From the NCBI RefSeq assembly GCF_004114975.1, contig NZ_CP030051.1, forward strand, positions 2,294,001-2,358,000: DNA of 64,000 bases. The letters are read 5' to 3'. The translations under genes and the position numbers were made by a program. Below, piece by piece: positions 8,290 through 17,595 of this stretch; positions within the stretch are counted from its first letter, which is position 1; each line of letters opens with the position of its first letter. Under the pieces are notes generated by a model. That model did no database searches and had not been told where the DNA came from. It saw only the letters and a list, made by a program, of their open reading frames with translations. Source of the stretch: Bradyrhizobium guangdongense (GTDB lineage: Bacteria; Pseudomonadota; Alphaproteobacteria; Rhizobiales; Xanthobacteraceae).

Positions 8290-9067
8290 GTTCGGCAACC
8301 TTCAACGCCTCAGTGCGGATCTCCTCGACCAGCCGTTCCTTCAGTTGGACGAACTCGGGCGTGGTCTTGATCTTGTAGGAGCGCGGATGCGGCAGGTCCA
8401 CGGCGATCTCCGCCTTGATGCGGCCCGGGCGGGCGCTCATGACCATGACGCGGCTGCCGAGGAAGATTGCTTCCTCGATGTCGTGGGTCACGAACAGCAC
8501 GGTCTTCTGGTCGCGCTCCCAGATCCCGAGCAGCATTTCCTGCATCAGGGCGCGGGTCTGGTTGTCCAGCGCACCGAAGGGCTCATCGAGCAGCAGGATC
8601 TTGGGATCATTGGCGAGCGCGCGCGCAATCGCCGTACGCTGTTGCATGCCGCCGGAGAGCTGTTTCGGCCAGTGGTCCTCGAAGCCGGCAAGTCCGACCT
8701 GGCGGATGAAGCCATCCGCGACCTTGTTGCGCTCCGCCTCGGCCACGCCGCGTTCGCGCAGGCCAAAGGCGATGTTCTCGCGCACGGTGAGCCACGGAAA
8801 CAGCGTGTAGGACTGGAACACCATGCCGCGATCGGCGCCGGGGCCGGTGACCTCGCGTCCGTCGAGCGTGACGCGTCCGCTGGTCGGACGGTCGAGACCG
8901 GCGACGATGCGCAGCAGTGTGGATTTGCCGCAGCCGGACGGGCCGAGGATGGTGACGAAGTCGTTGTTGCCGATGGCGAGGTCGGTCGGCTCCAGCGCCC
9001 TCGTGGGGGCGTTGCCGTGACGTGACGGAAAGGTGCGCGAGACTTGCTCGATCCTGAGGATCGTCAT
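8282..9067 (-). CDS. ABC transporter ATP-binding protein (NitT/TauT type)
   Basis: A 261-residue ATPase with Walker A GPSGCGKST, signature LSGGMQQR, Walker B ILLLDEPFGALD and the switch His in FVTHDIEEA. It resembles SsuB/TauB/NrtD. Its ATG overlaps the permease stop (ATGA at 9064-9067) and its stop overlaps the amidohydrolase start, so all are translationally coupled. It would power uptake of the ligand bound by the periplasmic protein encoded at 9908-10852. The ligand is not identifiable; the hut neighbourhood suggests a histidine- or amino-acid-derived compound. Confidence 0.88.
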   Translation of the reverse strand: MTILRIEQVSRTFPSRHGNAPTRALEPTDLAIGNNDFVTILGPSGCGKSTLLRIVAGLDRPTSGRVTLDGREVTGPGADRGMVFQSYTLFPWLTVRENIAFGLRERGVAEAERNKVADGFIRQVGLAGFEDHWPKQLSGGMQQRTAIARALANDPKILLLDEPFGALDNQTRALMQEMLLGIWERDQKTVLFVTHDIEEAIFLGSRVMVMSARPGRIKAEIAVDLPHPRSYKIKTTPEFVQLKERLVEEIRTEALKVAEHA

Positions 9068-9864
9068 GCCAGCCTCCACGGAAACAGCCAGGCATTGAAC
9101 GCCTTGAAGATGAAGTCCGAGAGCAACCCGATCAGTCCGATCACGATGATGCCGAAGATGATCTGGCCGGTATTGAGCAGCGCCTGGCTGTCGGTGATCA
9201 TATGTCCGATGCCGGAGGACGAGCCGATCAGCTCGGCGACGATCACGTAGGTCCAGGCCCAGCCGAGCACCAGGCGCAGGATTTCCGCAATCTCGGGTGC
9301 GGAGGAGGGCAGCAGCACGCGGCGGATGATGCCGCGGTCGCTGGCACCTAACGTATAGGCGGCTTCAACCAGATCGCGCCGCGTGGCACCGACGGTCACG
9401 GCGACCATCAGGATCACCTGGAACACCGAGCCGATGAAAATGACCAGCAGCTTCTGCAACTCGCCGATGCCGGCCCACAGGATCAACAGCGGAATAAAGG
9501 CGGAGGCGGGCAGATAGCGCGCGAAGGAGACGAAGGGTTCGAGAAAGGCCTCGATCGGCTTGTAGGCGCCCATCAGCACGCCGAGCGGAACGGCGATGAT
9601 CGCGGCCAGCGCAAAGCCGCCGACGACGCGCCAGATCGTCATGCCGATGTCGAACAGGAATCCCTGCTTGACCAGGAGATCGTAACCCTCCTGCACCATG
9701 GTCAGCGGGTTGGCGAGAAATGTCTTTGACACATGGCCGCCAAAGGTCGCCCAGGACCAGAGGGCGACGAACAGCACGAAGAACGCGAGGCCATAGGCCA
9801 CGCGTTGCTTCGATGTCACGGAATCCAGGGGACGCATCGTCAGATCTATCCGAATGGCGATCAT
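9064..9864 (-). CDS. ABC transporter permease (NitT/TauT type)
   Basis: A 266-residue inner-membrane permease of the SsuC/TauC family with about six membrane segments. The binding-protein-dependent permease loop ATRRDLVEAAYTLGASDRGIIRRVLLPSSAPEI (EAA motif) contacts the ATPase. The ATG at 9864 is chosen; another at 9837 (MRPLDSV) is possible, since neither has a strong ribosome site. It lies 43 bp after the binding-protein gene and overlaps the ATPase gene by 4 bp. Confidence 0.86.
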   Translation of the reverse strand: MIAIRIDLTMRPLDSVTSKQRVAYGLAFFVLFVALWSWATFGGHVSKTFLANPLTMVQEGYDLLVKQGFLFDIGMTIWRVVGGFALAAIIAVPLGVLMGAYKPIEAFLEPFVSFARYLPASAFIPLLILWAGIGELQKLLVIFIGSVFQVILMVAVTVGATRRDLVEAAYTLGASDRGIIRRVLLPSSAPEIAEILRLVLGWAWTYVIVAELIGSSSGIGHMITDSQALLNTGQIIFGIIVIGLIGLLSDFIFKAFNAWLFPWRLA

Positions 9865-9907
9865 GCGCTGATCCCGCTGCGCGGCGGGACCAGCAGGGTG
9901 TCGGAGC

Positions 9908-10852
9908 CTACTTGATGAAGCTGGCGTCGTAGAGGTCCTCGATCTTCGGCGTGGCCTTGATGATGCCGATCTCGAGCAGCAGCTCGGCCGCATCCTTGTT
10001 GAAGGCGAGGAAGTCGCCCGCGAAGAACTTCTGGTTCGCGGCCTTGTCCTGCCAACGCAGGTACTTCGCCGAGTTGCCGAACTGCTCGCCGGTCTGCTTC
10101 ACGTCCGCGCCCATGATCTCATAGGCCTTGGCCTGATCCTTGGCGATCATGTCGAGCGCCTCGAAATAGCTGTTGGCGAGGGCCTGCGCAGCCTTCGGGT
10201 TCTCGTTCAGGAATTTCGGCGTGCAGCCGAACGTGTCCATCACGATCGGATAATCCAGCGTGGTCGCGATGATCTTGCCCTTGTCGGGGGCGGCCCGCAC
10301 GGTCGACAGATACGGCTCATAGGTCATCGCGGCGTCGTTCTGGCCAGAGACGAACGCCTGCGCGGCTGCGGCCGGCTCGAGGTTGACCACGGTGACATCC
10401 TTCACCGTGAGGCCATTCTTCTTCAGCATCCAGGCCAGCGCGAAATAGGGCGAGGTGCCGGGCGCCGAGGCCGCGACGGTCTTGCCCTTCAGCTCCTTGA
10501 TCGAATTGATGTCGTTGCGCACGGCCATGCCGTCGGCGCCATAGCTCTTGTCGAGCTGGAAGATCTGCTTGGTCGCGACGCCATTGGCGTTCCACGAGAT
10601 CCAGGTCTCGACCGTGGTCGCTGCGCACTGCACGTCGCCGGAAGCGATGGCGAGGTGGCGGTCCTTCTGCGGGATCTTCTTGATGGTGACGTCGAGGCCA
10701 TTCTTCTTGAAGATGCCGGCTTCCTTCGCCAGCGTCAGCGGTGCAAAGCCGGTCCATCCGGAGATGCCGACTCCGACCTTGATATCGTCGGCGAGCACCG
10801 GGGTGACGGCCGTGAGCGCAATGATGGTCGCAAATATTGTCGAGCTACGCAT
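9908..10852 (-). CDS. Periplasmic substrate-binding protein (NMT1/SsuA-like)
   Basis: A 314-residue exported protein with a signal peptide (MRSSTIFATIIALTAVTPVLA) and the NMT1/SsuA-like fold: VGVGISGWTGFAPLTLAKEAGIF, DVQCAATTVET, LKGKTVAASAPGTSPYFALAWML, YEPYLSTV. Relatives bind sulfonates, nitrate, pyrimidine precursors or other small organic compounds. It leads the operon SBP-permease-ATPase-M20 amidohydrolase. The ligand is unknown. The downstream amidohydrolase and adjacent hutC/hutF suggest an N-substituted amino acid or hydantoin/imidazole derivative, which is an inference from context only. Confidence 0.85.
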   Translation of the reverse strand: MRSSTIFATIIALTAVTPVLADDIKVGVGISGWTGFAPLTLAKEAGIFKKNGLDVTIKKIPQKDRHLAIASGDVQCAATTVETWISWNANGVATKQIFQLDKSYGADGMAVRNDINSIKELKGKTVAASAPGTSPYFALAWMLKKNGLTVKDVTVVNLEPAAAAQAFVSGQNDAAMTYEPYLSTVRAAPDKGKIIATTLDYPIVMDTFGCTPKFLNENPKAAQALANSYFEALDMIAKDQAKAYEIMGADVKQTGEQFGNSAKYLRWQDKAANQKFFAGDFLAFNKDAAELLLEIGIIKATPKIEDLYDASFIK

Positions 10853-10956
10853 GATTATCGTCCTCTTGCCCAGAAGGTTTGACGTCCTGTTGATCTCTGT
10901 CGGCCGCTGTGGGCCGTTGCGGAAAACGTTGCACGATTTGTGCCGACATCGTTCCC

Positions 10957-11685
10957 TCAGCCTCCCTTGAATCGCGCGACAAGGCGGTGAGAGTCACCCG
11001 GATAGAGCAGGCGCACCGCGGTGATCGTGCGTGCGCTGCGCCAGGTATAGCGGTCGATCACGAGGCACGGCGCGCCGATGGCGATGTCGAGCGCTTCTGC
11101 GGTGCGATCATCCGCAACGATGGCGCTGATCGTGTGCTCGGCCTCCGTCCAGGGGACATGATGAAGCAGCCAAGAGCCTGGCGGCTCGCGCGAGAAATCC
11201 GCGGTCGCAGCAGATGGCACAGAGGACAGATCGATCAACCTGTCCTCGACGGCAAAGGGCACGTTGTCGGCGCTGTGGCGGCAGGCGATCGCAATCACCT
11301 TGCCGGCTTTCTTGACACCGAGACGCGCGCGATCGGCAGCGGTCGCCGCGCGCAGCTTGCGGCCGATCAGCTCGTAACCATAGCTGCGGCCGAGCGCGGT
11401 GATCTCGGCGCGGATATCGGCGATCTTGAGCACAGCCGACTGATGCTGAGGTCGGCGCACGAACGAGCCGGCACGTCGTCTCCGCTCGATCAGGTCTGCC
11501 TGCGCGAGCTCAGATAGCGCCTTGTTCACCGTCATGCGCGAACAGCCGTAGCGTGCCACGAGCTCGTGCTCGAACGGGATGCGGTGGCCCGGCGGCCATT
11601 CACCCGTCAGGATGCGCTTTTCGATATCGGCGCGGATGCGCTTGTAGAGCGTCGGCTTGTCGGCGCTATCTGTGGCAAGGCTCAC
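10957..11685 (-). CDS. hutC: Histidine utilisation repressor HutC (GntR family)
   Basis: A 242-residue GntR/HutC-type regulator. The N-terminal winged helix (YKRIRADIEKRILTGEWPPGHRIPFEHELVARYGCSRMTVNKALSELA) is followed by a UTRA effector domain with the HutC-like end SARTITAVRLLYPGDSHRLVARF. Urocanate is the usual inducer of HutC. The GTG start overlaps the hutF stop (GTGA, 11682-11685), so it is cotranscribed with hutF and presumably autoregulated through the operator at 13075-13094. Confidence 0.92.
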   Translation of the reverse strand: MSLATDSADKPTLYKRIRADIEKRILTGEWPPGHRIPFEHELVARYGCSRMTVNKALSELAQADLIERRRRAGSFVRRPQHQSAVLKIADIRAEITALGRSYGYELIGRKLRAATAADRARLGVKKAGKVIAIACRHSADNVPFAVEDRLIDLSSVPSAATADFSREPPGSWLLHHVPWTEAEHTISAIVADDRTAEALDIAIGAPCLVIDRYTWRSARTITAVRLLYPGDSHRLVARFKGG

Positions 11686-13040
11686 GCGACGAGCCTCCGG
11701 ATCGCGGCGTTGAAGCCGTCGCGCGCGGATTGGCGCAGTTTATGCTGCCCGCCCTCGACAACCTTGTTGCCGCCGGCCCAGACGCAATCGATCGCGCCGC
11801 TTCCCGCCGCGAAGATCCAGCCGTCAATGAGCGCATCGCCGCGGCGTTCCGCCAGCGAGGGATGCATGCTATCGAGGGTGACGATATCGGCGCGCGCGCT
11901 GGGCGAGAGGCCGATTGTCGGCTGTGCCAGCGCCCGCGCGCCGCCCGCAAGGGCATCGTCAAACAGCGTGCGACCAGTCGAACGTCCGGCGCCGCCGGAC
12001 AGCACGTTGCGCGCGCGATGCTTCAATCGTTGGCCATATTCGAGCTGGCGCAACTCGTCGGCGACACCGACCAGCACATTGGAATCGGTGCCGACGCCGA
12101 ACACGCCGCCGGCGTCGAGATATTCGCGCGCCGGAAAGATGCCGTCGCCGAGACTTGCTTCGGTGACAGGGCAAAGCCCCGCGACCGCGCCCGTCTTCGC
12201 GAAGGCGATCACTTCCGCATCCGTCATATGGGTCGCGTGAATGAGGCACCAGCGCTGATCGAGTGGTGCGTGCTCCAGCAGCCACTGCACGGGCCGCTGC
12301 CCCGACCAGGCCAGGCAATCCTCGACTTCTTTCACCTGCTCGGCGGCATGGATGTGCACCGGTCCGCCGTCCGCAAGGGGAATGATCGCCGCGAGCTCGG
12401 GCGGCGCCACCGCGCGCAGGCTGTGCGGCGCGATGCCGATATCGGCGCCCGGCAAGTTTGCAATCGCTTTGCGCGAAGCCGCCATCAGCGCGGCGAACTG
12501 ATCGATCGAGCAGATGAAGCGGCGCTGGCCGTCATGCGGCGCAGCGCCGCCGAATGAGCCGTGCGCATAAAAGCTTGGGAGCAGCGTCAGGCCGATGCTT
12601 GAGGTTTCTGCAGCCTGCGCAATCCGCGCAGCCATCTCCGCGGGGTTGGCATAAGGCGAGCCGTCGCGATCGTGATGCAGATAATGGAATTCGCCGACGC
12701 GGGTAAAACCCTGCTCCAGCATCTCGACATAGAGCAACGTCGCGACGGCGGCGACATCATCCGGCGTCATCGACAGTGCGAAACGGTACATCGTCTCGCG
12801 CCAGGTCCAGAACGTATCGGTGGAATCGCCGCGCAGTTCGGCAAGTCCCGCCATGCCGCGCTGGAAGGCGTGACTGTGCAGGCTCGAAAGTCCTGGAAGC
12901 GCGATGGCGTGACGCTCGTCGCCCGCGGCTGGGGCAACGCCCGGCGTCACCTCCGCGATCGCGCCGGCGGTGATCACCACCTGCACGTCATGGGCCCAGC
13001 CCGAAGGCAGGAGCGCGGAGGCGAAATGCAGTCGGGACAT
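11682..13040 (-). CDS. hutF: Formimidoylglutamate deiminase HutF
   Basis: A 452-residue amidohydrolase-superfamily enzyme that converts N-formimino-L-glutamate to N-formyl-L-glutamate and ammonia, the branch of histidine breakdown that avoids formiminotransferase. Zn-site motifs include LHSHAFQRGMAG (His55, His57), HIHAAEQ and CLIHATHMTD. Its presence predicts that the final step needs an N-formylglutamate deformylase (HutG), which is not seen in the window. It is divergent from hutI, with the palindromic operator between them. Confidence 0.93.
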   Translation of the reverse strand: MSRLHFASALLPSGWAHDVQVVITAGAIAEVTPGVAPAAGDERHAIALPGLSSLHSHAFQRGMAGLAELRGDSTDTFWTWRETMYRFALSMTPDDVAAVATLLYVEMLEQGFTRVGEFHYLHHDRDGSPYANPAEMAARIAQAAETSSIGLTLLPSFYAHGSFGGAAPHDGQRRFICSIDQFAALMAASRKAIANLPGADIGIAPHSLRAVAPPELAAIIPLADGGPVHIHAAEQVKEVEDCLAWSGQRPVQWLLEHAPLDQRWCLIHATHMTDAEVIAFAKTGAVAGLCPVTEASLGDGIFPAREYLDAGGVFGVGTDSNVLVGVADELRQLEYGQRLKHRARNVLSGGAGRSTGRTLFDDALAGGARALAQPTIGLSPSARADIVTLDSMHPSLAERRGDALIDGWIFAAGSGAIDCVWAGGNKVVEGGQHKLRQSARDGFNAAIRRLVA

Positions 13041-13074
13041 GGTGACACGCCGGCTGGACAGAACCGCCTTACGA

Positions 13075-13094
13075 TTATATGTCTAGACATATAA
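13075..13094. promoter_or_regulatory. Perfect 20-bp palindrome, putative HutC operator
   Basis: TTATATGTCT followed directly by its exact reverse complement, in the 78-bp gap between the divergent hutF and hutI starts. GntR/HutC repressors bind AT-rich palindromes of this sort, and this is the only AT-rich stretch in the gap, so it most likely controls both operons. Binding is inferred, not shown. Confidence 0.8.
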
Positions 13095-13118
13095 GTCAAG
13101 CATCCGACGGGTACCCGC

Positions 13119-14333
13119 ATGGCAGAGCGCTTCGACCGGATCTGGCATAATGCCCGCCTCGCCACGCTGCGGGCCGACCGTCCCGATCTCGGCGAGATCG
13201 AGCATGGCGTGATCGCCGCGCGCGGCGGCCACATCGTCTATGCGGGCCCGGCCGCGGATTTTCCTGTCGATGCCGACGCCATCAAACGGATCGATTGCGA
13301 GGGGCGCTGGATCACACCGGGGCTCGTCGACTGCCACACGCATCTCGTTTATGGCGGCAACCGCGCCCACGAATTCGAGCTGCGGCTGAAGGGCGCGAGC
13401 TACGAGGAGATCGCGCGCGCCGGCGGAGGTATCGTCTCGACGGTGGCGGCGACGCGCAAGGCGAACGAAGCCGAACTGGTTGCGGGTGCATTGCCACGGC
13501 TCGATGCGTTGATCGGCGAGGGCGCCACCACGGTCGAGATCAAGTCCGGTTACGGCCTCAACGCCGAGACCGAGTTGCGGCAGCTCTCTGCCGCACGCAG
13601 CCTCGGCCGGCAGCGGCCGGTCGCCATCCGCACCTCCTTCCTCGGCGCACATGCATTACCGATCGAAGCGGAGGGCGACAAGGATCGCTACATCGATCTC
13701 GTCTGCAAGGAGATGCTGCCCGCTGTCGCGAAGGCGGGCCTCGCCGATGCCGTCGACGCCTTCATGGAGGGCATCGCGTTCTCCGCCGTGCAGACCGCGC
13801 GGGTGTTCGAGACCGCGAGGTCGCTCGGTCTGCCGGTGAAACTGCATGCGGATCAGCTCTCAAATCTCGGTGGTGCCGCGCTCGCTGCCAAATTCTCCGG
13901 CCTCTCCGCGGATCACCTCGAGCACACGGACGAAGCCGGCGCTGCCGCGATGGCCAAGGCTAGCACGGTGGCCGTGCTGCTGCCCGGCGCGTTCTACTTC
14001 ATCCGTGAGACGCAAAAACCGCCGGTCGAGGTGTTCCGCAAGCACGGCGTCCCCATGGCGCTTGCGACCGACTGCAATCCCGGCAGTTCGCCGCTGACCT
14101 CACTGTTGCTTGCCATGAACATGGGCGCGACGCTGTTCCGCCTGACGGTGACTGAATGCCTCGCCGGTATCACCCGCGAAGGCGCGCGTGCGCTCGGCAT
14201 GCTCGCCGAAACCGGCACGCTCGAAGCCGGCAAATGGTGCGACCTCGCGATCTGGGACATCGAGCGTCTCGCTGAGCTGGTCTACCGCATCGGCTTCAAT
14301 CCGCTGCATCGGCGCGTCTGGAGAGGGCAGTGA
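13119..14333 (+). CDS. hutI: Imidazolonepropionase HutI
   Basis: A 404-residue amidohydrolase that opens 4-imidazolone-5-propionate to N-formimino-L-glutamate. The metal motif [10 protein letters not shown] (His73, His75), KSGYGL, KLHADQ, DHLEH and [10 protein letters not shown] are all present. It starts 24 bp after the HutC-type palindrome and overlaps hutH by 4 bp (GTGA). Cytoplasmic, full length for the family. Confidence 0.95.
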   Translation: MAERFDRIWHNARLATLRADRPDLGEIEHGVIAARGGHIVYAGPAADFPVDADAIKRIDCEGRWITPGLVDCHTHLVYGGNRAHEFELRLKGASYEEIARAGGGIVSTVAATRKANEAELVAGALPRLDALIGEGATTVEIKSGYGLNAETELRQLSAARSLGRQRPVAIRTSFLGAHALPIEAEGDKDRYIDLVCKEMLPAVAKAGLADAVDAFMEGIAFSAVQTARVFETARSLGLPVKLHADQLSNLGGAALAAKFSGLSADHLEHTDEAGAAAMAKASTVAVLLPGAFYFIRETQKPPVEVFRKHGVPMALATDCNPGSSPLTSLLLAMNMGATLFRLTVTECLAGITREGARALGMLAETGTLEAGKWCDLAIWDIERLAELVYRIGFNPLHRRVWRGQ

Positions 14334-15889
14334 CGGCGCAAGGGTCAACGATCGTTGTCAAACCGGGAGCAGTGAGCATCGACGACCTCGCGCGCGTGCT
14401 CGGAGGCGCATCGGTCATGCTCGATGCCCCGTTCTGGCCGCGGGTCGAGGCGGCTGCGGAAATTGTGGCGAAGGCGGCGCAGGCCGCGGATCCCGTTTAT
14501 GGCATCAATACCGGCTTCGGGAAGCTCGCCTCGAAACGCATACCGCCCGATCGGACCGCGCTGCTCCAGCGCAATCTCATCGTCTCGCATTGCTGCGGCG
14601 TCGGCCCGGCGACGCCGGAACCGATCGTCCGCTTGATGATGGCGCTGAAGATCATCTCGCTCGGGCGCGGCGCTTCGGGGGTGCGCCGCGAGGTGATCGA
14701 GCAGTTGCATGCGATGTTGGCGCGAGATGTCTGTCCGCTGGTGCCGCAGCAAGGGTCGGTCGGCGCCTCCGGCGATCTCGCGCCGCTCGCGCACATGACT
14801 GCGGTGATGATCGGCGAAGGGCAGGCGATCCTCGATGGGAAAACCGTGTCCGGTGCCGAGGCGCTGGCGGCAGCCGGCCTCGCGCCGCTGACGCTCGGCC
14901 CCAAGGAAGGTCTCGCGCTGATCAACGGGACGCAGTTCTCGACCGCCTATGCCCTATCAGGCTTGCTGCGTGCATTCCGCTTGGCTCGCGCCGCACTCGT
15001 CACCGGCGCGCTGTCGGTCGATGCGGCGATGGCTTCGACCGCACCGTTCCGTCCCGAAATCCAGGCGCTCCGCGGCCACGCCGGGCAGATCGCGGCGGCG
15101 GCGACGCTGACCGCGCTGCTCGAGGGCAGCGACATCCGCCTGTCGCATCTCGAGGGCGACGAGCGCGTGCAGGATCCCTATTGCCTGCGCTGCCAGCCAC
15201 AGGTCGCGGGCGCGGCGCTGGACCTGATCACGCAGGCTGCGCGCACGCTGATGGTCGAAGCCAATGCCGTCACCGACAATCCGTTGGTGCTGGTCGAGAC
15301 CGGCGAAATCGTCTCCGGCGGCAATTTCCACGCCGAGCCGGTCGCTTTTGCCGCCGACACGATCGCGCTGGCGCTGTCGGAGATCGGCGCGATCAGTGAA
15401 CGCCGTATCGCGACGTTGGTCGATCCCGCGCTCAATTTCGGCCTGCCGCCGTTCCTCACCCCCGATCCCGGCATCAATTCCGGCTTCATGATCGCCGAGG
15501 TGACGGCTGCCGCGCTCTATGCCGAAAACAAGCAGCGCGCGGCTGCCTGCTCGATCGATTCGACACCGACCAGCGCCAACCAGGAAGACCATGTCTCGAT
15601 GGCTGCGCACGCCGCGAGGCGCTTGTCCGACATGGCCGACAATCTCGCCGCGATCCTTGGGATCGAGCTCCTGGTTGCCGCTCAAGGTATCACGTTGCGC
15701 GCGCCGCATGCGACGAGCGCGCCGCTCGCTGCAGTCATCGCGAAGCTTCGCGAGCAGGTGCCCGCGCTCGGCGCGGACCGCTACATGGCCGCCGATCTCG
15801 CGAGGGCGGCTGCGCTGATCGAAGGCGATGCGTTGCCGACCGTGGCGATCGCGGCGCTTTCATCCGATCCATTTCCAAAACTTGACTGA
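14330..15889 (+). CDS. hutH: Histidine ammonia-lyase HutH
   Basis: A 519-residue lyase converting L-histidine to urocanate and ammonia. The autocatalytic MIO prosthetic group forms from Ala146-Ser147-Gly148 in [15 protein letters not shown]. Other family motifs are [16 protein letters not shown], and [12 protein letters not shown] followed by VTDNPLV. The GTG start overlaps the hutI stop, indicating coupled translation, and hutU follows 28 bp downstream. Confidence 0.95.
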   Translation: MTAQGSTIVVKPGAVSIDDLARVLGGASVMLDAPFWPRVEAAAEIVAKAAQAADPVYGINTGFGKLASKRIPPDRTALLQRNLIVSHCCGVGPATPEPIVRLMMALKIISLGRGASGVRREVIEQLHAMLARDVCPLVPQQGSVGASGDLAPLAHMTAVMIGEGQAILDGKTVSGAEALAAAGLAPLTLGPKEGLALINGTQFSTAYALSGLLRAFRLARAALVTGALSVDAAMASTAPFRPEIQALRGHAGQIAAAATLTALLEGSDIRLSHLEGDERVQDPYCLRCQPQVAGAALDLITQAARTLMVEANAVTDNPLVLVETGEIVSGGNFHAEPVAFAADTIALALSEIGAISERRIATLVDPALNFGLPPFLTPDPGINSGFMIAEVTAAALYAENKQRAAACSIDSTPTSANQEDHVSMAAHAARRLSDMADNLAAILGIELLVAAQGITLRAPHATSAPLAAVIAKLREQVPALGADRYMAADLARAAALIEGDALPTVAIAALSSDPFPKLD

Positions 15890-15917
15890 ACGAGATTTGA
15901 CTAAAGGGGTGTTCCGC

Positions 15918-17588
15918 ATGAACCGCCGACTGGACAATGACCGCACCATCCGCGCGCCCCGTGGCAGCGAGATCAGCGCCAAGAGCTGGCTGACGGAAGC
16001 GCCGCTCCGCATGCTCATGAACAATCTCGACCCTGACGTCGCGGAGCGACCGAGCGAACTCGTCGTCTATGGCGGCATCGGCCGCGCCGCGCGCGACTGG
16101 GAGAGTTTTGACCGCATTACCAACGCGTTGCGCAAGCTCCAGAGCGACGAGACCCTGCTGGTGCAATCAGGCAAGCCGGTTGGCGTGTTTCGCACCCACG
16201 CAGATGCGCCACGCGTCTTGATCGCGAACTCCAACATCGTGCCGCATTGGGCGACGCTCGATCATTTCAACGAGCTCGATCGCCAGGGCTTGATGATGTA
16301 CGGCCAGATGACGGCGGGCTCCTGGATCTACATCGGCAGCCAGGGCATCGTGCAGGGCACTTACGAGACCTTCGTCGAGGTCGGACGTCGTCACTACGGC
16401 GGCAGCCTCGCAGGCAGATGGATTCTCACCGCCGGTCTCGGCGGCATGGGCGGTGCGCAGCCGCTGGCGGCGACCATGGCGGGCGCGTCGATGCTCGCGG
16501 TCGAATGCCAGCCGAGCCGCATCGAGATGCGGCTGCGCACCGGCTATCTCGATCGCCAGGCCGCGACGCTCGACGAAGCGCTCGCGATCATGGCGGAGGC
16601 CGCGAAGACCAAGAAAGCGGTTTCGGTCGCCCTGCTCGGCAACGCCGCGGAGATTTTTCCGGAGCTGGTCCGCCGCGGCGTCAAGCCCGACATCGTCACC
16701 GACCAGACCAGCGCGCATGACCCGATCAACGGCTATTTGCCGAAGGGCTGGACGTTGGCCGATTGGGAGGCCAAGCGCGCATCCGATCCGAAGGCGGTCG
16801 AGCGCGCCTCGAAGATGTCGATGGTCGAGCACGTCCAGGCCATGCTGGATTTCCATGCGCAGGGCATTCCGACGCTCGACTACGGCAACAACATCCGCCA
16901 GATGGCGCAGGACATGGGCCTGAAGAACGCCTTCGATTTCCCCGGCTTCGTGCCGGCCTATATCCGCCCGCTGTTCTGCCGCGGCGTCGGGCCGTTCCGC
17001 TGGGCCGCGCTGTCGGGAGATCCCGAGGACATCTACAAGACCGATGCCAAGGTCAAGGAGCTGATGCCCGACGACAAGCATCTGCACGTCTGGCTCGACA
17101 TGGCCAAGGCACGCATCAAGTTCCAGGGCCTGCCGGCGCGGATATGCTGGGTTGGCCTGGGCGATCGTGATCGCCTTGGGCTCGCCTTCAACGACATGGT
17201 GGCGCGCGGCGAATTGAAGGCGCCGATCGTGATCGGCCGCGATCATCTCGACAGCGGTTCGGTGGCGAGCCCGAACCGCGAGACCGAGGCGATGAAGGAC
17301 GGATCGGATGCCGTGTCCGACTGGCCGCTGCTCAATGCGCTGCTCAATTGCGCCAGCGGGGCGACCTGGGTGTCGCTGCATCATGGCGGCGGCGTCGGCA
17401 TCGGCTATTCCCAGCACGCCGGCATGGTGATCGTCGCCGACGGCACGCCGGAAGCGGCAAAGCGCATCGCGCGCGTGCTCTGGAACGATCCCGCCAGCGG
17501 CGTCATGCGTCATGCCGACGCGGGCTACGACATCGCGATCGACTGTGCCCGTGCCAAGGGGCTCGATCTTCCGAGCCTTTCGACCTAG
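15918..17588 (+). CDS. hutU: Urocanate hydratase HutU
   Basis: A 556-residue urocanase, which adds water to urocanate to give imidazolonepropionate using tightly bound NAD+. The dinucleotide-binding motif [15 protein letters not shown], the segment [11 protein letters not shown] and the C-terminal [15 protein letters not shown] are characteristic. The frame extends upstream to 15828 inside hutH, but the ATG at 15918 has AAAGGGG ahead and gives the usual N-terminus. Last gene of the hutIHU operon; it ends 7 bp from the convergent GGDEF-EAL gene. Confidence 0.95.
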   Translation: MNRRLDNDRTIRAPRGSEISAKSWLTEAPLRMLMNNLDPDVAERPSELVVYGGIGRAARDWESFDRITNALRKLQSDETLLVQSGKPVGVFRTHADAPRVLIANSNIVPHWATLDHFNELDRQGLMMYGQMTAGSWIYIGSQGIVQGTYETFVEVGRRHYGGSLAGRWILTAGLGGMGGAQPLAATMAGASMLAVECQPSRIEMRLRTGYLDRQAATLDEALAIMAEAAKTKKAVSVALLGNAAEIFPELVRRGVKPDIVTDQTSAHDPINGYLPKGWTLADWEAKRASDPKAVERASKMSMVEHVQAMLDFHAQGIPTLDYGNNIRQMAQDMGLKNAFDFPGFVPAYIRPLFCRGVGPFRWAALSGDPEDIYKTDAKVKELMPDDKHLHVWLDMAKARIKFQGLPARICWVGLGDRDRLGLAFNDMVARGELKAPIVIGRDHLDSGSVASPNRETEAMKDGSDAVSDWPLLNALLNCASGATWVSLHHGGGVGIGYSQHAGMVIVADGTPEAAKRIARVLWNDPASGVMRHADAGYDIAIDCARAKGLDLPSLST

Positions 17589-17595
17589 CGCGGCC

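Noticed and set aside
11553..12557. 334-residue plus-strand frame over hutC/hutF
   Set aside because: hutF and hutC are certain on the other strand; no start signal.
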